Shown here in pieces: positions 1 through 6,917 of a DNA stretch of 12,074 nt; position 1 is the first letter of the stretch; each line of letters starts with the position of its first letter. The stretch is from Deltaproteobacteria bacterium. GTDB taxonomy: Bacteria; Desulfobacterota; JADFXK01. The translations under genes were made by a program, and so were the position numbers. The notes beneath the pieces were generated by a model that had not been told where the DNA came from, searched no databases, and saw only the letters and a list, made by a program, of their open reading frames with translations. The stretch spans positions 1 to 12,074 of the forward strand of contig JADFYA010000074.1 in the NCBI GenBank assembly GCA_015233285.1. Reading direction: 5' to 3'.

Positions 1-108
1 ATTAATTTTCTCCCAAAGCTACCCTGTTGACCTGGGATGATTGTTGTCGTTTCACACCAACGAGGGCCCGGTAAGGCCTCGTCTCGCAAAAACTTCGTCT
101 ATAATCCC
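1..108 (-). repeat. Inverted copy of the clpP 3' end and clpX leader
   Basis: Read on the minus strand, this stretch repeats positions 2155-2262 with a single mismatch (64 versus 2199). It carries the last 18 codons and stop of clpP, the clpP-clpX spacer, the clpX ribosome binding site and the first two bases of the clpX start codon. The mismatch is synonymous (CCC for CCT, Pro198). Homology stops abruptly at 108/109. It begins exactly at the window edge, so it could continue to the left. Only a clpP tail is present, so it encodes no complete gene. A chimeric contig end is the simplest explanation; a real inverted duplication is possible. Confidence 0.95.
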
Positions 109-282
109 TTTAATAACCCGTAATAGCCCGCAATCGATAGGCTAATAAGTTACTAATGCCAATCCGGGACCGAGGTTCCTTAAGATATCATGCTGAGCCT
201 ATTCAATGTATGTTTTTTTACATTGTTTAAATTAGGCGCAAGACCTTAACCAAGACCGCATCAGACCAAACTTGAGGTTGGA
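109..282. other. Leader region upstream of tig, no gene
   Basis: This is AT-rich non-coding sequence between the inverted repeat and trigger factor. It contains a near-perfect tandem 10-mer at 111-130 and a small AT-rich hairpin at 204-225 (arms caatgta and tacattg). I see no convincing -35/-10 pair: the best -10-like words (TAAGAT at 181-186, TTAACC at 246-251) have poor partners. A GAGGT ribosome binding site at 274-278 sits 4 nt before the tig ATG. No tRNA is recognisable. If the region left of base 109 is a chimera, part of the true tig promoter may be missing. Confidence 0.5.
111..130. repeat. Tandem 10-mer, two copies
   Basis: Positions 111-120 (taataacccg) and 121-130 (taatagcccg) are adjacent copies differing at one base. 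A related word (ataatccc) forms the end of the inverted repeat at 101-108. It lies directly at the duplication junction, which may have supplied microhomology for a rearrangement or template switch. It may equally be chance in AT-rich DNA. Confidence 0.4.
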
Positions 283-1578
283 ATGAAAGTAAGTGTTCAA
301 GACATCGACGGTGTCAAAAAGAAAATCATGGTGAGCATTCCTGTGGAGGAAGTTGACAATGGATTCAATTCCGCCTATCGTGAGTTGAGCAAGACCGCTC
401 GTCTGAAAGGCTTCAGACCTGGGAAGGCGCCTAAAAGTGTTTTGGAAAGATATTTCGGCAAGCAAATGGCTGAAAACGTATCCGGAACCATTGTCAAAGA
501 AACTCTTGCCCAGGCATTGGAAGAATCCGGCCTGGATATCGTGTCGGAACCCAACGTCGACATATCTCCAATCGTTCCCAAGCAAGAATTCACATATAGC
601 ATGACCGTGGAAGTCAAGCCGGAAATTCTGATTACGGAGTATAAAGACCTGGAACTGAGCCAAGAGGTCTTACCCGTAACCGATGAGGCGCTTGATAAAA
701 GGATCGAACAGATCCGGGAAAGCCACGCCCAATTAAAACCCATCGCTGAAGCCCGACCACTTCAAACGGGTGATTTCGCCACCGTTGATTTCCAAGGGTA
801 TGACCAGGGCAAGTCGATGGAAAGTCTCAAGACTACCGGTGCTGATTTTGAGATCGGCGGAACCCGGTCGTTACCGGAATTCTCCAATAATCTGTCCGGA
901 ATGACCACGGGGGAGACGCGGGAATTTGACGTGACCTATCCTTCGGACATTAATCAGAAAGAGATAGCCGGGAAAACCATTCATTTTAGTGTTACGTTGA
1001 AGGAAATAAAAGAAAAAATTCTGCCGACTTTAGACGACGACTTCGTTAAGGATCTTGGGGGGGACTTGGAAACTCTTGAACAGTTCAAGGCCTCTGTCCG
1101 CGAAGAAATGGAATTGATTGAAAAAGAGAGATCCGATACCGGTCTTCGGGAAGCGGCCATCAACCTCCTAATTCAAAATAGTACCTTGAAGATGCCGGAG
1201 TCTATGGTTTCCAGCGAAATGGCTCGCCTGATCCAAAACTTTACGGAAAATCTGAATCGCCAGGGAGTAAAGCTACCTGACTCTGCAGTTCATCATGAGC
1301 AACTGGCTAAGGAATTTCAACCCAGGGCCGAAAGAAATGTCCAGGCTTCTTTAATCTTAGAAAAGATCGCCACATTGGAGTCCATTGAGGTTACGGAAGA
1401 AGACCTCACTGCCTACTATGGCAAATTGGCCGACCAGGTCAAGCAAGAGGTGTCGATTATCCGTGAATTGTACCGCAAGGACGGTGACGAAGAGTCGCTT
1501 AAGACCCAGTTGCTCACAGAAAAGGCGTTGAAATTTGTCATCGAACATGCTAAGATTACCGAACATAAATTGGATTAG
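283..1578 (+). CDS. tig: Trigger factor, ribosome-associated chaperone and prolyl isomerase
   Basis: The 431-residue product has the usual trigger factor length and order. The N-terminal ribosome-binding domain (about 1-145) carries the signature loop GFRPGKAP at 43-50, which contacts ribosomal protein L23. A central FKBP-like peptidyl-prolyl isomerase domain covers about 155-245, starting near GDFATVDFQGY. The helical C-terminal chaperone arms run from about 248 (LPTLDDDFVKDLG) to the end. In the family, the protein binds nascent chains at the tunnel exit in the cytoplasm and delays misfolding. The start is supported by GAGGT at 274-278 and by the N-terminus MKVSVQDIDGVKKK, which fits the family. 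It is first in a cluster with clpP (27 nt downstream) and clpX, the common bacterial order linking folding to degradation. Confidence 0.97.
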   Translation: MKVSVQDIDGVKKKIMVSIPVEEVDNGFNSAYRELSKTARLKGFRPGKAPKSVLERYFGKQMAENVSGTIVKETLAQALEESGLDIVSEPNVDISPIVPKQEFTYSMTVEVKPEILITEYKDLELSQEVLPVTDEALDKRIEQIRESHAQLKPIAEARPLQTGDFATVDFQGYDQGKSMESLKTTGADFEIGGTRSLPEFSNNLSGMTTGETREFDVTYPSDINQKEIAGKTIHFSVTLKEIKEKILPTLDDDFVKDLGGDLETLEQFKASVREEMELIEKERSDTGLREAAINLLIQNSTLKMPESMVSSEMARLIQNFTENLNRQGVKLPDSAVHHEQLAKEFQPRAERNVQASLILEKIATLESIEVTEEDLTAYYGKLADQVKQEVSIIRELYRKDGDEESLKTQLLTEKALKFVIEHAKITEHKLD

Positions 1579-1605
1579 GCGAATGGAGGCGAGACAGGAA
1601 AACGC

Positions 1606-2211
1606 ATGAATCTGATTCCCATCGTAGTGGAACAAAGTAGCCGAGGCGAAAGAGCCTACGATATTTTCTCCAGGCTGCTAAAAGACAGAATCATCTTTTT
1701 GGGTACCCCGATCGACGACCAGGTGGCCAACCTGATCATCGCCCAGTTGCTGTTTTTGGAATCGGAAGACCCAGACAAAGATATCAACTTTTATATTAAC
1801 TCACCTGGCGGCGTGGTAACTTCCGGAATGGCCATTTACGATACCATGCAGTATATTAAACCCCAGGTTTCGACCCTGTGCATGGGCCAGGCAGCCAGCA
1901 TGGCGGCGTTGCTTCTCGCAGCCGGCGAAAAAGGCAAGAGATATGCCCTACCCCATTCCCGGATCCTGATCCATCAACCCCTGGGCGGAGTCCAAGGTCA
2001 GGCGACTGATATTGACATCCAGGCCAAGGAAATCATCAGAATGCGCCGGATGCTGAACAACATCATGGTCAAGCATACCGGACAAACCTTAGAAAAAGTA
2101 GAACATGATACTGACCGGGATTTTTTTATGACCGGTGAGGAAGCTAAGGCATACGGGATTATAGACGAAGTTTTTGCGAGACGAGGCCTTACCGGGCCTT
2201 CGTTGGTGTGA
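1606..2211 (+). CDS. clpP: ATP-dependent Clp protease proteolytic subunit
   Basis: The 201-residue serine peptidase assembles, by family knowledge, into a tetradecameric barrel that degrades polypeptides threaded in by ClpX or ClpA/C. The catalytic triad is complete: Ser98 in MGQAASMAA, His123 in [10 protein letters not shown], and Asp172 in DTDRDFF. The oxyanion-hole glycines are in INSPGG (64-69). The N-terminus [20 protein letters not shown] is the standard ClpP start with little or no propeptide. Two Shine-Dalgarno candidates precede it: AGGA at 1596-1599, spaced 6 nt, and a stronger GGAGG at 1585-1589, which is rather far. The gap to tig is 27 nt, and clpX follows 49 nt downstream. The last 18 codons are duplicated in inverted orientation at the left edge of the window. 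Confidence 0.98.
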   Translation: MNLIPIVVEQSSRGERAYDIFSRLLKDRIIFLGTPIDDQVANLIIAQLLFLESEDPDKDINFYINSPGGVVTSGMAIYDTMQYIKPQVSTLCMGQAASMAALLLAAGEKGKRYALPHSRILIHQPLGGVQGQATDIDIQAKEIIRMRRMLNNIMVKHTGQTLEKVEHDTDRDFFMTGEEAKAYGIIDEVFARRGLTGPSLV

Positions 2212-2262
2212 AACGACAACAATCATCCCAGGTCAACAGGGTAGCTTTGGGAGAAAATTAAT
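2155..2262 (+). repeat. clpP 3' end and clpX leader, partner of the inverted repeat at 1-108
   Basis: This is the native member of the 108-bp inverted pair. It begins at a codon boundary (Gly184 of ClpP), crosses the clpP stop and the 49-nt spacer, and ends in the clpX ATG. Identity with the reverse complement of 1-108 is 107 of 108. Beyond 2154 to the left the two copies diverge at once. To the right the comparison is cut off by the window edge. Confidence 0.95.
2249..2253 (+). promoter_or_regulatory. clpX ribosome binding site that fixes the start
   Basis: GGGAG lies 7 nt before the ATG at 2261. The reading frame stays open upstream to an ATG at 2174, but that would overlap the clpP end and add 29 residues with no resemblance to ClpX. 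The site at 2249 and the standard N-terminus [17 protein letters not shown] therefore decide for 2261. Confidence 0.85.
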
Positions 2263-3514
2263 GCCAAAGGACAAAAACGGAAAAACGACCGATCTGCTGT
2301 GTTCTTTTTGCGGCAAGAGCCAAGATGAGGTGAAAAAACTCATTGCCGGCCCGTCTGTCTATATTTGTGATGAATGCATCGAATTATGTAATGAGATCAT
2401 TGCTGAGGAATACGAAAAAGAAGAATCGGACAAGTCTAAATCCTCTGTGCCCAAGCCGATGGAAATCAAGAAGATTATAGACGAGTATGTGATTGAACAG
2501 GAAGAAGCCAAAAAAATATTGGCCGTCGCGGTCCACAACCATTACAAACGGATTGAATCCAAAGTTGATCTCGATGGAATCGAAATCCAGAAAAGCAACA
2601 TCTTGCTTATCGGCCCCACCGGGTCCGGCAAAACTTTGCTGGCCCAAACGCTGGCCAAGATACTTAACGTACCTTTCACCATTGCCGATGCGACCACTTT
2701 GACCGAGGCGGGCTATGTGGGAGAGGATGTGGAAAACATCATCCTGAATCTTCTCCAACGAGCGGATTATGACCTCGAAAAAACATCTAAGGGGATTGTC
2801 TACATTGACGAGATAGACAAAATCGCCAAGAAAAGCGATAACCCCTCCATAACCCGCGACGTATCCGGCGAAGGGGTGCAGCAGGCATTGCTTAAAATCA
2901 TTGAAGGAACCATGGCCAGCGTCCCTCCCAAGGGTGGACGAAAGCATCCGCAACAAGAGTTTCTCAAGGTTGACACGACCAACATATTGTTCATCTGCGG
3001 TGGCGCCTTCAACGGCTTAGAGGATATCATCAGGGCCCGCACCGGTGTCAAAACGATGGGCTTTGGGGCCGATATCGTTAGTAAAAGCAAGGCGAAGTAC
3101 GGCGAGACCATCAAGAAAGTGCAGCCGGAAGATCTCCTCAAATATGGCCTGATTCCTGAATTTGTCGGACGGTTACCTATCGTGGCCACATTAGACGAAC
3201 TAACCGAAGATGCCCTTATCCGCATCCTGACTGAGCCACGCAACGCCATCATTCGACAGTATCAAAAACTGTTCGAATTTGAAAACGTTGACTTAAAGTT
3301 CACCGAAGGGGCCATGCACGCCGTGGCGAAAGAGGCTCTGAAAAGAAAAACAGGAGCTCGTGGTTTGCGTGCAATCCTGGAAAGCGCCATGCTCGACATC
3401 ATGTACGAGATTCCCTCGATGGAAAACGTCCGGGAATGCGTGATCAGTGAAGAAGTGATCTTAAACCGTGAATCTCCGATTTTGTTGTATGAAAATAAGG
3501 CGGAATACGCCTAA
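2261..3514 (+). CDS. clpX: ATP-dependent Clp protease ATP-binding subunit ClpX
   Basis: The 417-residue AAA+ unfoldase recognises substrates, unfolds them with ATP and feeds them into ClpP. The N-terminal zinc-binding domain has Cys14, Cys17, Cys36 and Cys39 (CX2C-X18-CX2C). The AAA+ module follows: Walker A GPTGSGKT 118-125, pore-1 loop GYVG 151-154, Walker B IVYIDEID 179-186, RKH pore loop 227-229, the box VII arginine in EFVGR (300-304) and sensor-2 GARGLR 365-370. The ClpP-docking loop, usually IGF, is MGF at 266-268, a mild substitution likely to be functional. It probably shares an mRNA with clpP (49-nt spacer). No classical terminator follows immediately; a long imperfect hairpin begins about 97 nt downstream. 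Confidence 0.98.
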   Translation: MPKDKNGKTTDLLCSFCGKSQDEVKKLIAGPSVYICDECIELCNEIIAEEYEKEESDKSKSSVPKPMEIKKIIDEYVIEQEEAKKILAVAVHNHYKRIESKVDLDGIEIQKSNILLIGPTGSGKTLLAQTLAKILNVPFTIADATTLTEAGYVGEDVENIILNLLQRADYDLEKTSKGIVYIDEIDKIAKKSDNPSITRDVSGEGVQQALLKIIEGTMASVPPKGGRKHPQQEFLKVDTTNILFICGGAFNGLEDIIRARTGVKTMGFGADIVSKSKAKYGETIKKVQPEDLLKYGLIPEFVGRLPIVATLDELTEDALIRILTEPRNAIIRQYQKLFEFENVDLKFTEGAMHAVAKEALKRKTGARGLRAILESAMLDIMYEIPSMENVRECVISEEVILNRESPILLYENKAEYA

Positions 3515-3605
3515 CCCGGTCGAGATGGCCGGTTCAACCGACCGACACATCGGCTGACGATGACCAGCGGTTGCCCCATGTCGACTTTTAGCATTTTGAA
3601 AATAG

Positions 3606-3729
3606 GCAAGCCGTAAAGGACGCAGAGCATTAAGAGATGCCGCAGCGATTTTGAAGTGATAAATAGACCACTCAAAAAAGCCTGAATGCTCTCTGCGGAA
3701 CCTCCGTGTCCTTTGCGGTTTTGCTTTTT
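3606..3729. repeat. Long imperfect hairpin, REP/MITE-like intergenic repeat
   Basis: The outer arms ccgtaaaggac (3611-3621) and gtcctttgcgg (3708-3718) pair over 11 positions with one G-U wobble. Inner arms gcagagcatt (3622-3631) and aatgctctctgc (3685-3696) pair with a two-base bulge. An 11-nt internal loop lies on the right side. The words 'gcaaaggac' and 'ctctgcgg' recall a degenerate inverted repeat seen between genes in many environmental bacteria; this is my recollection, not a database match. A T-rich tail (3719-3729, ttttgcttttt) follows the right arm, so on the plus strand it could also terminate the clpX transcript. Other copies are not present in this window. Confidence 0.6.
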
Positions 3730-3998
3730 AAATGGATGAGCGAAGAATATAATCACTAAGATAGAGACGAAGAAGAGCCGTTTTTGCCTCTCCGCAAATT
3801 GAAATGACTGATAGATAGAATATGTTACAAGATAAATACGCCCTCGAATCATACCCTCCCCATTTACAAAGGGCCAGTGAGTGATTAACTTGATAAACAC
3901 GGTCAGGGCCTCCACCCGGAAAGAACTTCTACCGGCAATTTTTGACTATTGACCTTTCAGGCGCTGACCGGCACCCAACCGGATATTGCTTCAACTTA

Positions 3999-4017
3999 AA
4001 ATAATTCCAAATTATTT
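3999..4017. promoter_or_regulatory. AT-rich palindrome upstream of lon, possible operator
   Basis: Arms aaataatt and aattattt form a perfect 8-bp inverted repeat around cca. It lies about 275 nt before the lon start in the long spacer. Symmetry of this length suits a dimeric regulator, but no known operator is recognised, and the base composition makes chance occurrence plausible. Confidence 0.2.
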
Positions 4018-4202
4018 CCATGACTGAGGCTTAGGAGTGGGGATCATGTTACTGTCCGGACCGGAACACGGCTGAGCGATGGGATGGACAGATGATAGCA
4101 CCAGGGTTGATTTTTCTCCAGAAGGAATCACACCCCAGGAAAATCTCGCCCTTGCCGCTATGGCCTAAACGTCGCTTGCTACCTGCCGGACTACTTAGCC
4201 AT

Positions 4203-4219
4203 TATCTCCGAGATATAGT
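4203..4219 (+). promoter_or_regulatory. Weak candidate lon promoter with overlapping palindrome
   Basis: TATAGT at 4214-4219 is a good -10 match, 73 nt before the lon ATG, but the -35 region 16-18 nt upstream is poor. The perfect palindrome tatctc-c-gagata (4203-4215) overlaps its first two bases, an arrangement compatible with a repressor or activator site. No CIRCE or sigma-32 consensus is present. Treat as a suggestion only. Confidence 0.2.
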
Positions 4220-4292
4220 CGTTTGACTGAGGCTGTAATGTTTCCGACGAAACCGGATACCCCTAACTGTAATCGAGGTAGAACACATCGCC

Positions 4293-6740
4293 ATGTTTAA
4301 TTTAACGAGGAAAAAAAACTTGGATCTTCTTGGAATTAATAGACTCACCGTCCCTCTTCTGCCACTCCGGGATATCGTCATTTTCCCCCACATGGTGGCG
4401 CCGTTATTTATTGGCCGCGAGAAGTCCATCAAAGCCCTTGAAAATGCCATGACAAAAGACAGAACCGTCTTCCTGGCCACCCAGAGAGACGCCAAGACAG
4501 ATATTCCTCAAGAACAGGATATCCACCATATCGGTACCCTGGGGACGATCCTCCAGTTACTCCGGCTCCCGGATGGCACGGTCAAGGCTTTGATTGAGGG
4601 AAAAAGACGAGCCGGTATCCATCATTTCATTCCCAACCCCGACTTTTTTTTGGTCGAGGTAGAGCGGCTGGCCAATGAATTTAAAAACGACCTGGAACTG
4701 AAGGCTTTGCTGCGGAGCATCAACTCCACCTTTGAAGCCTATGCCAAAATGAACAAGAAAATACCGCACGAAGTAGTCCAGTCCATCGAAAGCATTAACG
4801 ATCCTTCCCGGTTGGCGGATATCATCGCGGCCCACCTGGGGGTAAAAATAGAAGAGAAACAAAAACTGTTGGAACTTGCCGATCCCAGCGCCCGGTTAGA
4901 AAAGCTGTATGCCCTGATGCGCTCCGAAATCGAAATTCTCCAGATTGAACACCGCATAAAAAGCCGGGTCAAGAAGCAAATGGAAAAGACCCAAAAGGAC
5001 TATTATCTTAACGAACAAATGCGGGCTATCCAGAAGGAGATGGGCGAAAAGGACGACTTCAAGAGTGAACTAAAAGAGTTAGAAACAAAGATTAACCGTA
5101 AGCGAATGTCTAAGGAAGCCGCCGCCAAGATTCGCAATGAGTTCAAAAAGCTGAAATTGATGTCCCCCATGTCGGCCGAAGCCACTGTGGTCAGGAATTA
5201 TATCGACTGGTTGTTGGCTTTGCCGTGGTATAATCTGTCCCGGACCAAGATCGACATCAACGAGGCCGAGAGAATCTTAGACGAGGATCATTATGGTTTG
5301 AAAAAACCGAAAGAGCGGATATCCGAGTACCTGGCCGTTCAATCGCTGGTAAAAAAGGTCCGCGGGCCCATCTTGTGCCTGGTCGGGCCTCCTGGAGTGG
5401 GCAAGACCTCTATCGCCAAATCGGTGGCCAGAGCCACAGGACGGAGCTTCATCCGTTTATCGCTGGGCGGTGTCCGCGACGAGGCTGAAATCAGAGGCCA
5501 CCGAAGGACCTACATAGGCGCCATGCCTGGAAAAATTATTCAGTCATTGCGCAAGGTTAAGACGAATAACCCGGTATTTTGCCTCGATGAAGTAGACAAA
5601 ATGAGTACCGATTTCCGCGGCGACCCCGCGGCCGCTTTGCTTGAGGTATTGGATCCGGAACAAAATATGGCCTTCAATGATCATTATATGGACGTCGACT
5701 ATGACCTGTCCGATATCATGTTCATTACTACAGCCAACACTCTCTACTCCATTCCCCTGCCGCTCCAGGATCGGATGGAAATCATTCGCCTGCCTGGGTA
5801 CACGGAAGACGAAAAGTTAAATATCGCCAAACAGTTCCTGCTCCGAAAACAACAAAACGCCAACGGCCTTAAACCAGAACAAATTGAGTTTTCCGACAAT
5901 GCCATCCTGAGCATTATCAGGGAATACACAAAAGAATCCGGAGTCAGAAACCTGGAACGGGAAATAGCCTCTGTTTGCCGCAAGGTGGCCAAAGAAGTTC
6001 TTAAGTCGGGGACCGACAAGCTCATGAAGGTGTCATCTTCCTCCATTGCCAAGTACTTGGGCGTGCAGAAATACAGGTATGGAAAGACGGAAGAAAAGAA
6101 TGAGGTCGGGCTCACCACCGGATTGGCCTGGACGGAAGTGGGCGGTGAACTGCTCCAAACTGAAGTGGTCTTAATGCCGGGCAAAGGCAGATTAATCATC
6201 ACCGGCAAATTAGGCGAGGTGATGCAAGAGTCCGCTCAGGCGGCCATGAGTTACGTCCGGTCTCGGGCCAACAGTATCGGCCTGCCTTTGGATTTCTACC
6301 AAAAAGTGGACATTCATATCCATGTCCCTGAAGGAGCTATCCCTAAAGATGGTCCATCGGCCGGAATCACTATCGGCACGTCCATTGTCTCCGCCCTGCT
6401 TAAAAAACCGGTCAAAAACGATGTCGCCATGACCGGCGAGATTACCTTGCGCGGCCGGGTGCTGCCAATTGGTGGGTTAAAGGAAAAATTGATCGCGGCC
6501 AACCGGGCCGGCGTTAAGACAGTCATCATTCCCAAAGAAAACGAAAAAGACCTTAAGGATATCCCAAACAACATTTTGAGATCAATGAATATTGTTCCCG
6601 TAGATCATATGGATCAGGTATTAAGGGAAGCCCTGGCCCTAAATCACCCCGACGAGTTGTTCATCAACCCTATGCCGGAACCATTTAGTCTATTTCAGCT
6701 TGAAGATATAATTCCCTCTTCGGAGATCCGGACTCATTGA
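4293..6740 (+). CDS. lon: ATP-dependent Lon protease (LonA type)
   Basis: The 815-residue LonA is complete. An N-terminal substrate-binding LON domain (about 18-210, from [15 protein letters not shown]) is followed by a helical coiled segment (about 215-300). The AAA+ module has Walker A GPPGVGKT 365-372 and Walker [10 protein letters not shown] 428-436. The C-terminal peptidase domain has the Ser-Lys dyad: Ser689 in PKDGPSAG and Lys732 in GGLKEK. In the family it is a cytoplasmic homo-hexamer that degrades misfolded and short-lived regulatory proteins. Length is slightly above the E. coli enzyme, with a short C-terminal tail after about 785. The ATG is the only sensible start; its GAGGT (4275-4279) is spaced a long 13 nt, which may lower initiation. 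The gene stands apart from clpX and ends at a strong terminator. Confidence 0.98.
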   Translation: MFNLTRKKNLDLLGINRLTVPLLPLRDIVIFPHMVAPLFIGREKSIKALENAMTKDRTVFLATQRDAKTDIPQEQDIHHIGTLGTILQLLRLPDGTVKALIEGKRRAGIHHFIPNPDFFLVEVERLANEFKNDLELKALLRSINSTFEAYAKMNKKIPHEVVQSIESINDPSRLADIIAAHLGVKIEEKQKLLELADPSARLEKLYALMRSEIEILQIEHRIKSRVKKQMEKTQKDYYLNEQMRAIQKEMGEKDDFKSELKELETKINRKRMSKEAAAKIRNEFKKLKLMSPMSAEATVVRNYIDWLLALPWYNLSRTKIDINEAERILDEDHYGLKKPKERISEYLAVQSLVKKVRGPILCLVGPPGVGKTSIAKSVARATGRSFIRLSLGGVRDEAEIRGHRRTYIGAMPGKIIQSLRKVKTNNPVFCLDEVDKMSTDFRGDPAAALLEVLDPEQNMAFNDHYMDVDYDLSDIMFITTANTLYSIPLPLQDRMEIIRLPGYTEDEKLNIAKQFLLRKQQNANGLKPEQIEFSDNAILSIIREYTKESGVRNLEREIASVCRKVAKEVLKSGTDKLMKVSSSSIAKYLGVQKYRYGKTEEKNEVGLTTGLAWTEVGGELLQTEVVLMPGKGRLIITGKLGEVMQESAQAAMSYVRSRANSIGLPLDFYQKVDIHIHVPEGAIPKDGPSAGITIGTSIVSALLKKPVKNDVAMTGEITLRGRVLPIGGLKEKLIAANRAGVKTVIIPKENEKDLKDIPNNILRSMNIVPVDHMDQVLREALALNHPDELFINPMPEPFSLFQLEDIIPSSEIRTH

Positions 6741-6800
6741 TGTTGCTGCCCCAGCTTGAGTCGATATTTCCCGGAATTGTTCGTTACAATCGAAAACCCC

Positions 6801-6841
6801 AAAAAACGCAAAGGAATAATTAAATTTCTTTGCGTTTTTTT
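6801..6841 (+). terminator. Rho-independent terminator of lon
   Basis: A perfect 13-bp stem (6801-6813 with 6828-6840, core acgcaaag/ctttgcgt) extends by a wobble and three more pairs to a loop of six bases at 6818-6823. A run of seven T at 6835-6841 closes the plus-strand copy. The matching A run on the left arm means it could also stop minus-strand transcripts. It lies 60 nt after the lon stop and isolates lon from the downstream signalling gene. Confidence 0.92.
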
Positions 6842-6887
6842 GTTTCTCGCGATATGCTATCGGTTTGAAGTTTGACAAAGAAGAAAT

Positions 6888-6902
6888 CTCTGGTCTCCAG
6901 AG
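6888..6902 (+). promoter_or_regulatory. Small hairpin before the PilZ-GGDEF ribosome binding site
   Basis: Perfect 6-bp arms ctctgg and ccagag surround tct. The Shine-Dalgarno AAGG (6907-6910) begins five bases later, 7 nt before the ATG at 6918. The hairpin could be an operator or modulate translation. It does not itself cover the ribosome binding site. TTGACA at 6872-6877 is a perfect -35 word but has no -10 partner at the right distance. Confidence 0.25.
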
Positions 6903-6917
6903 CTATAAGGATGGCCA

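Larger units (their letters stand above)
3515..4292. other. Long intergenic region between clpX and lon, no credible gene
   Basis: This is 778 nt of DNA without a supportable coding sequence. The longest reading frame (minus strand, 3511-3915) has no family character, and its translation runs through the hairpin repeat at 3606-3729. The stretch holds that long imperfect hairpin, an 11-bp inverted repeat with one mismatch (3901-3911 with 3959-3969), an AT-rich palindrome (3999-4017), and a small palindrome overlapping a weak -10 box close to lon (4203-4219). I find no tRNA, CIRCE element or convincing heat-shock sigma-factor promoter. In many relatives lon lies much closer to clpX, so the spacer may have gained inserted DNA or hold an unannotated small RNA. 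Confidence 0.6.

Noticed and set aside
204..225. AT-rich hairpin before tig as a terminator of an upstream gene
   Set aside because: The stem is only 7 bp and AT-rich, and the T run lies in the loop and not after the stem.
2174..2260. 29-codon upstream extension of clpX
   Set aside because: It overlaps the clpP 3' end, encodes nothing ClpX-like, and the true ATG at 2261 has a good ribosome binding site and the standard N-terminus.
3519..3545. tRNA T-arm-like word (ggttcaacc) after clpX
   Set aside because: No acceptor stem, anticodon arm or D-arm can be placed around it; a tRNA would have to start inside clpX.
3554..3581. Sigma-32-like -10 (CCCCATGT at 3574-3581) after clpX
   Set aside because: The -35 at the right spacing (CTGACG) matches CTTGAA poorly, and the site is more than 700 nt from lon.
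3511..3915. 134-codon open frame on the minus strand in the clpX-lon spacer
   Set aside because: Its translation runs through the imperfect hairpin repeat, overlaps the clpX stop, has no family character and no clear ribosome binding site. Best explained as a chance frame.
6781..6841. Possible c-di-GMP (GEMM) riboswitch before the PilZ-GGDEF gene, suggested by acgcaaag
   Set aside because: The word is part of a perfect 13-bp terminator stem, and the other conserved GEMM helices and the GAAA tetraloop arrangement are absent.
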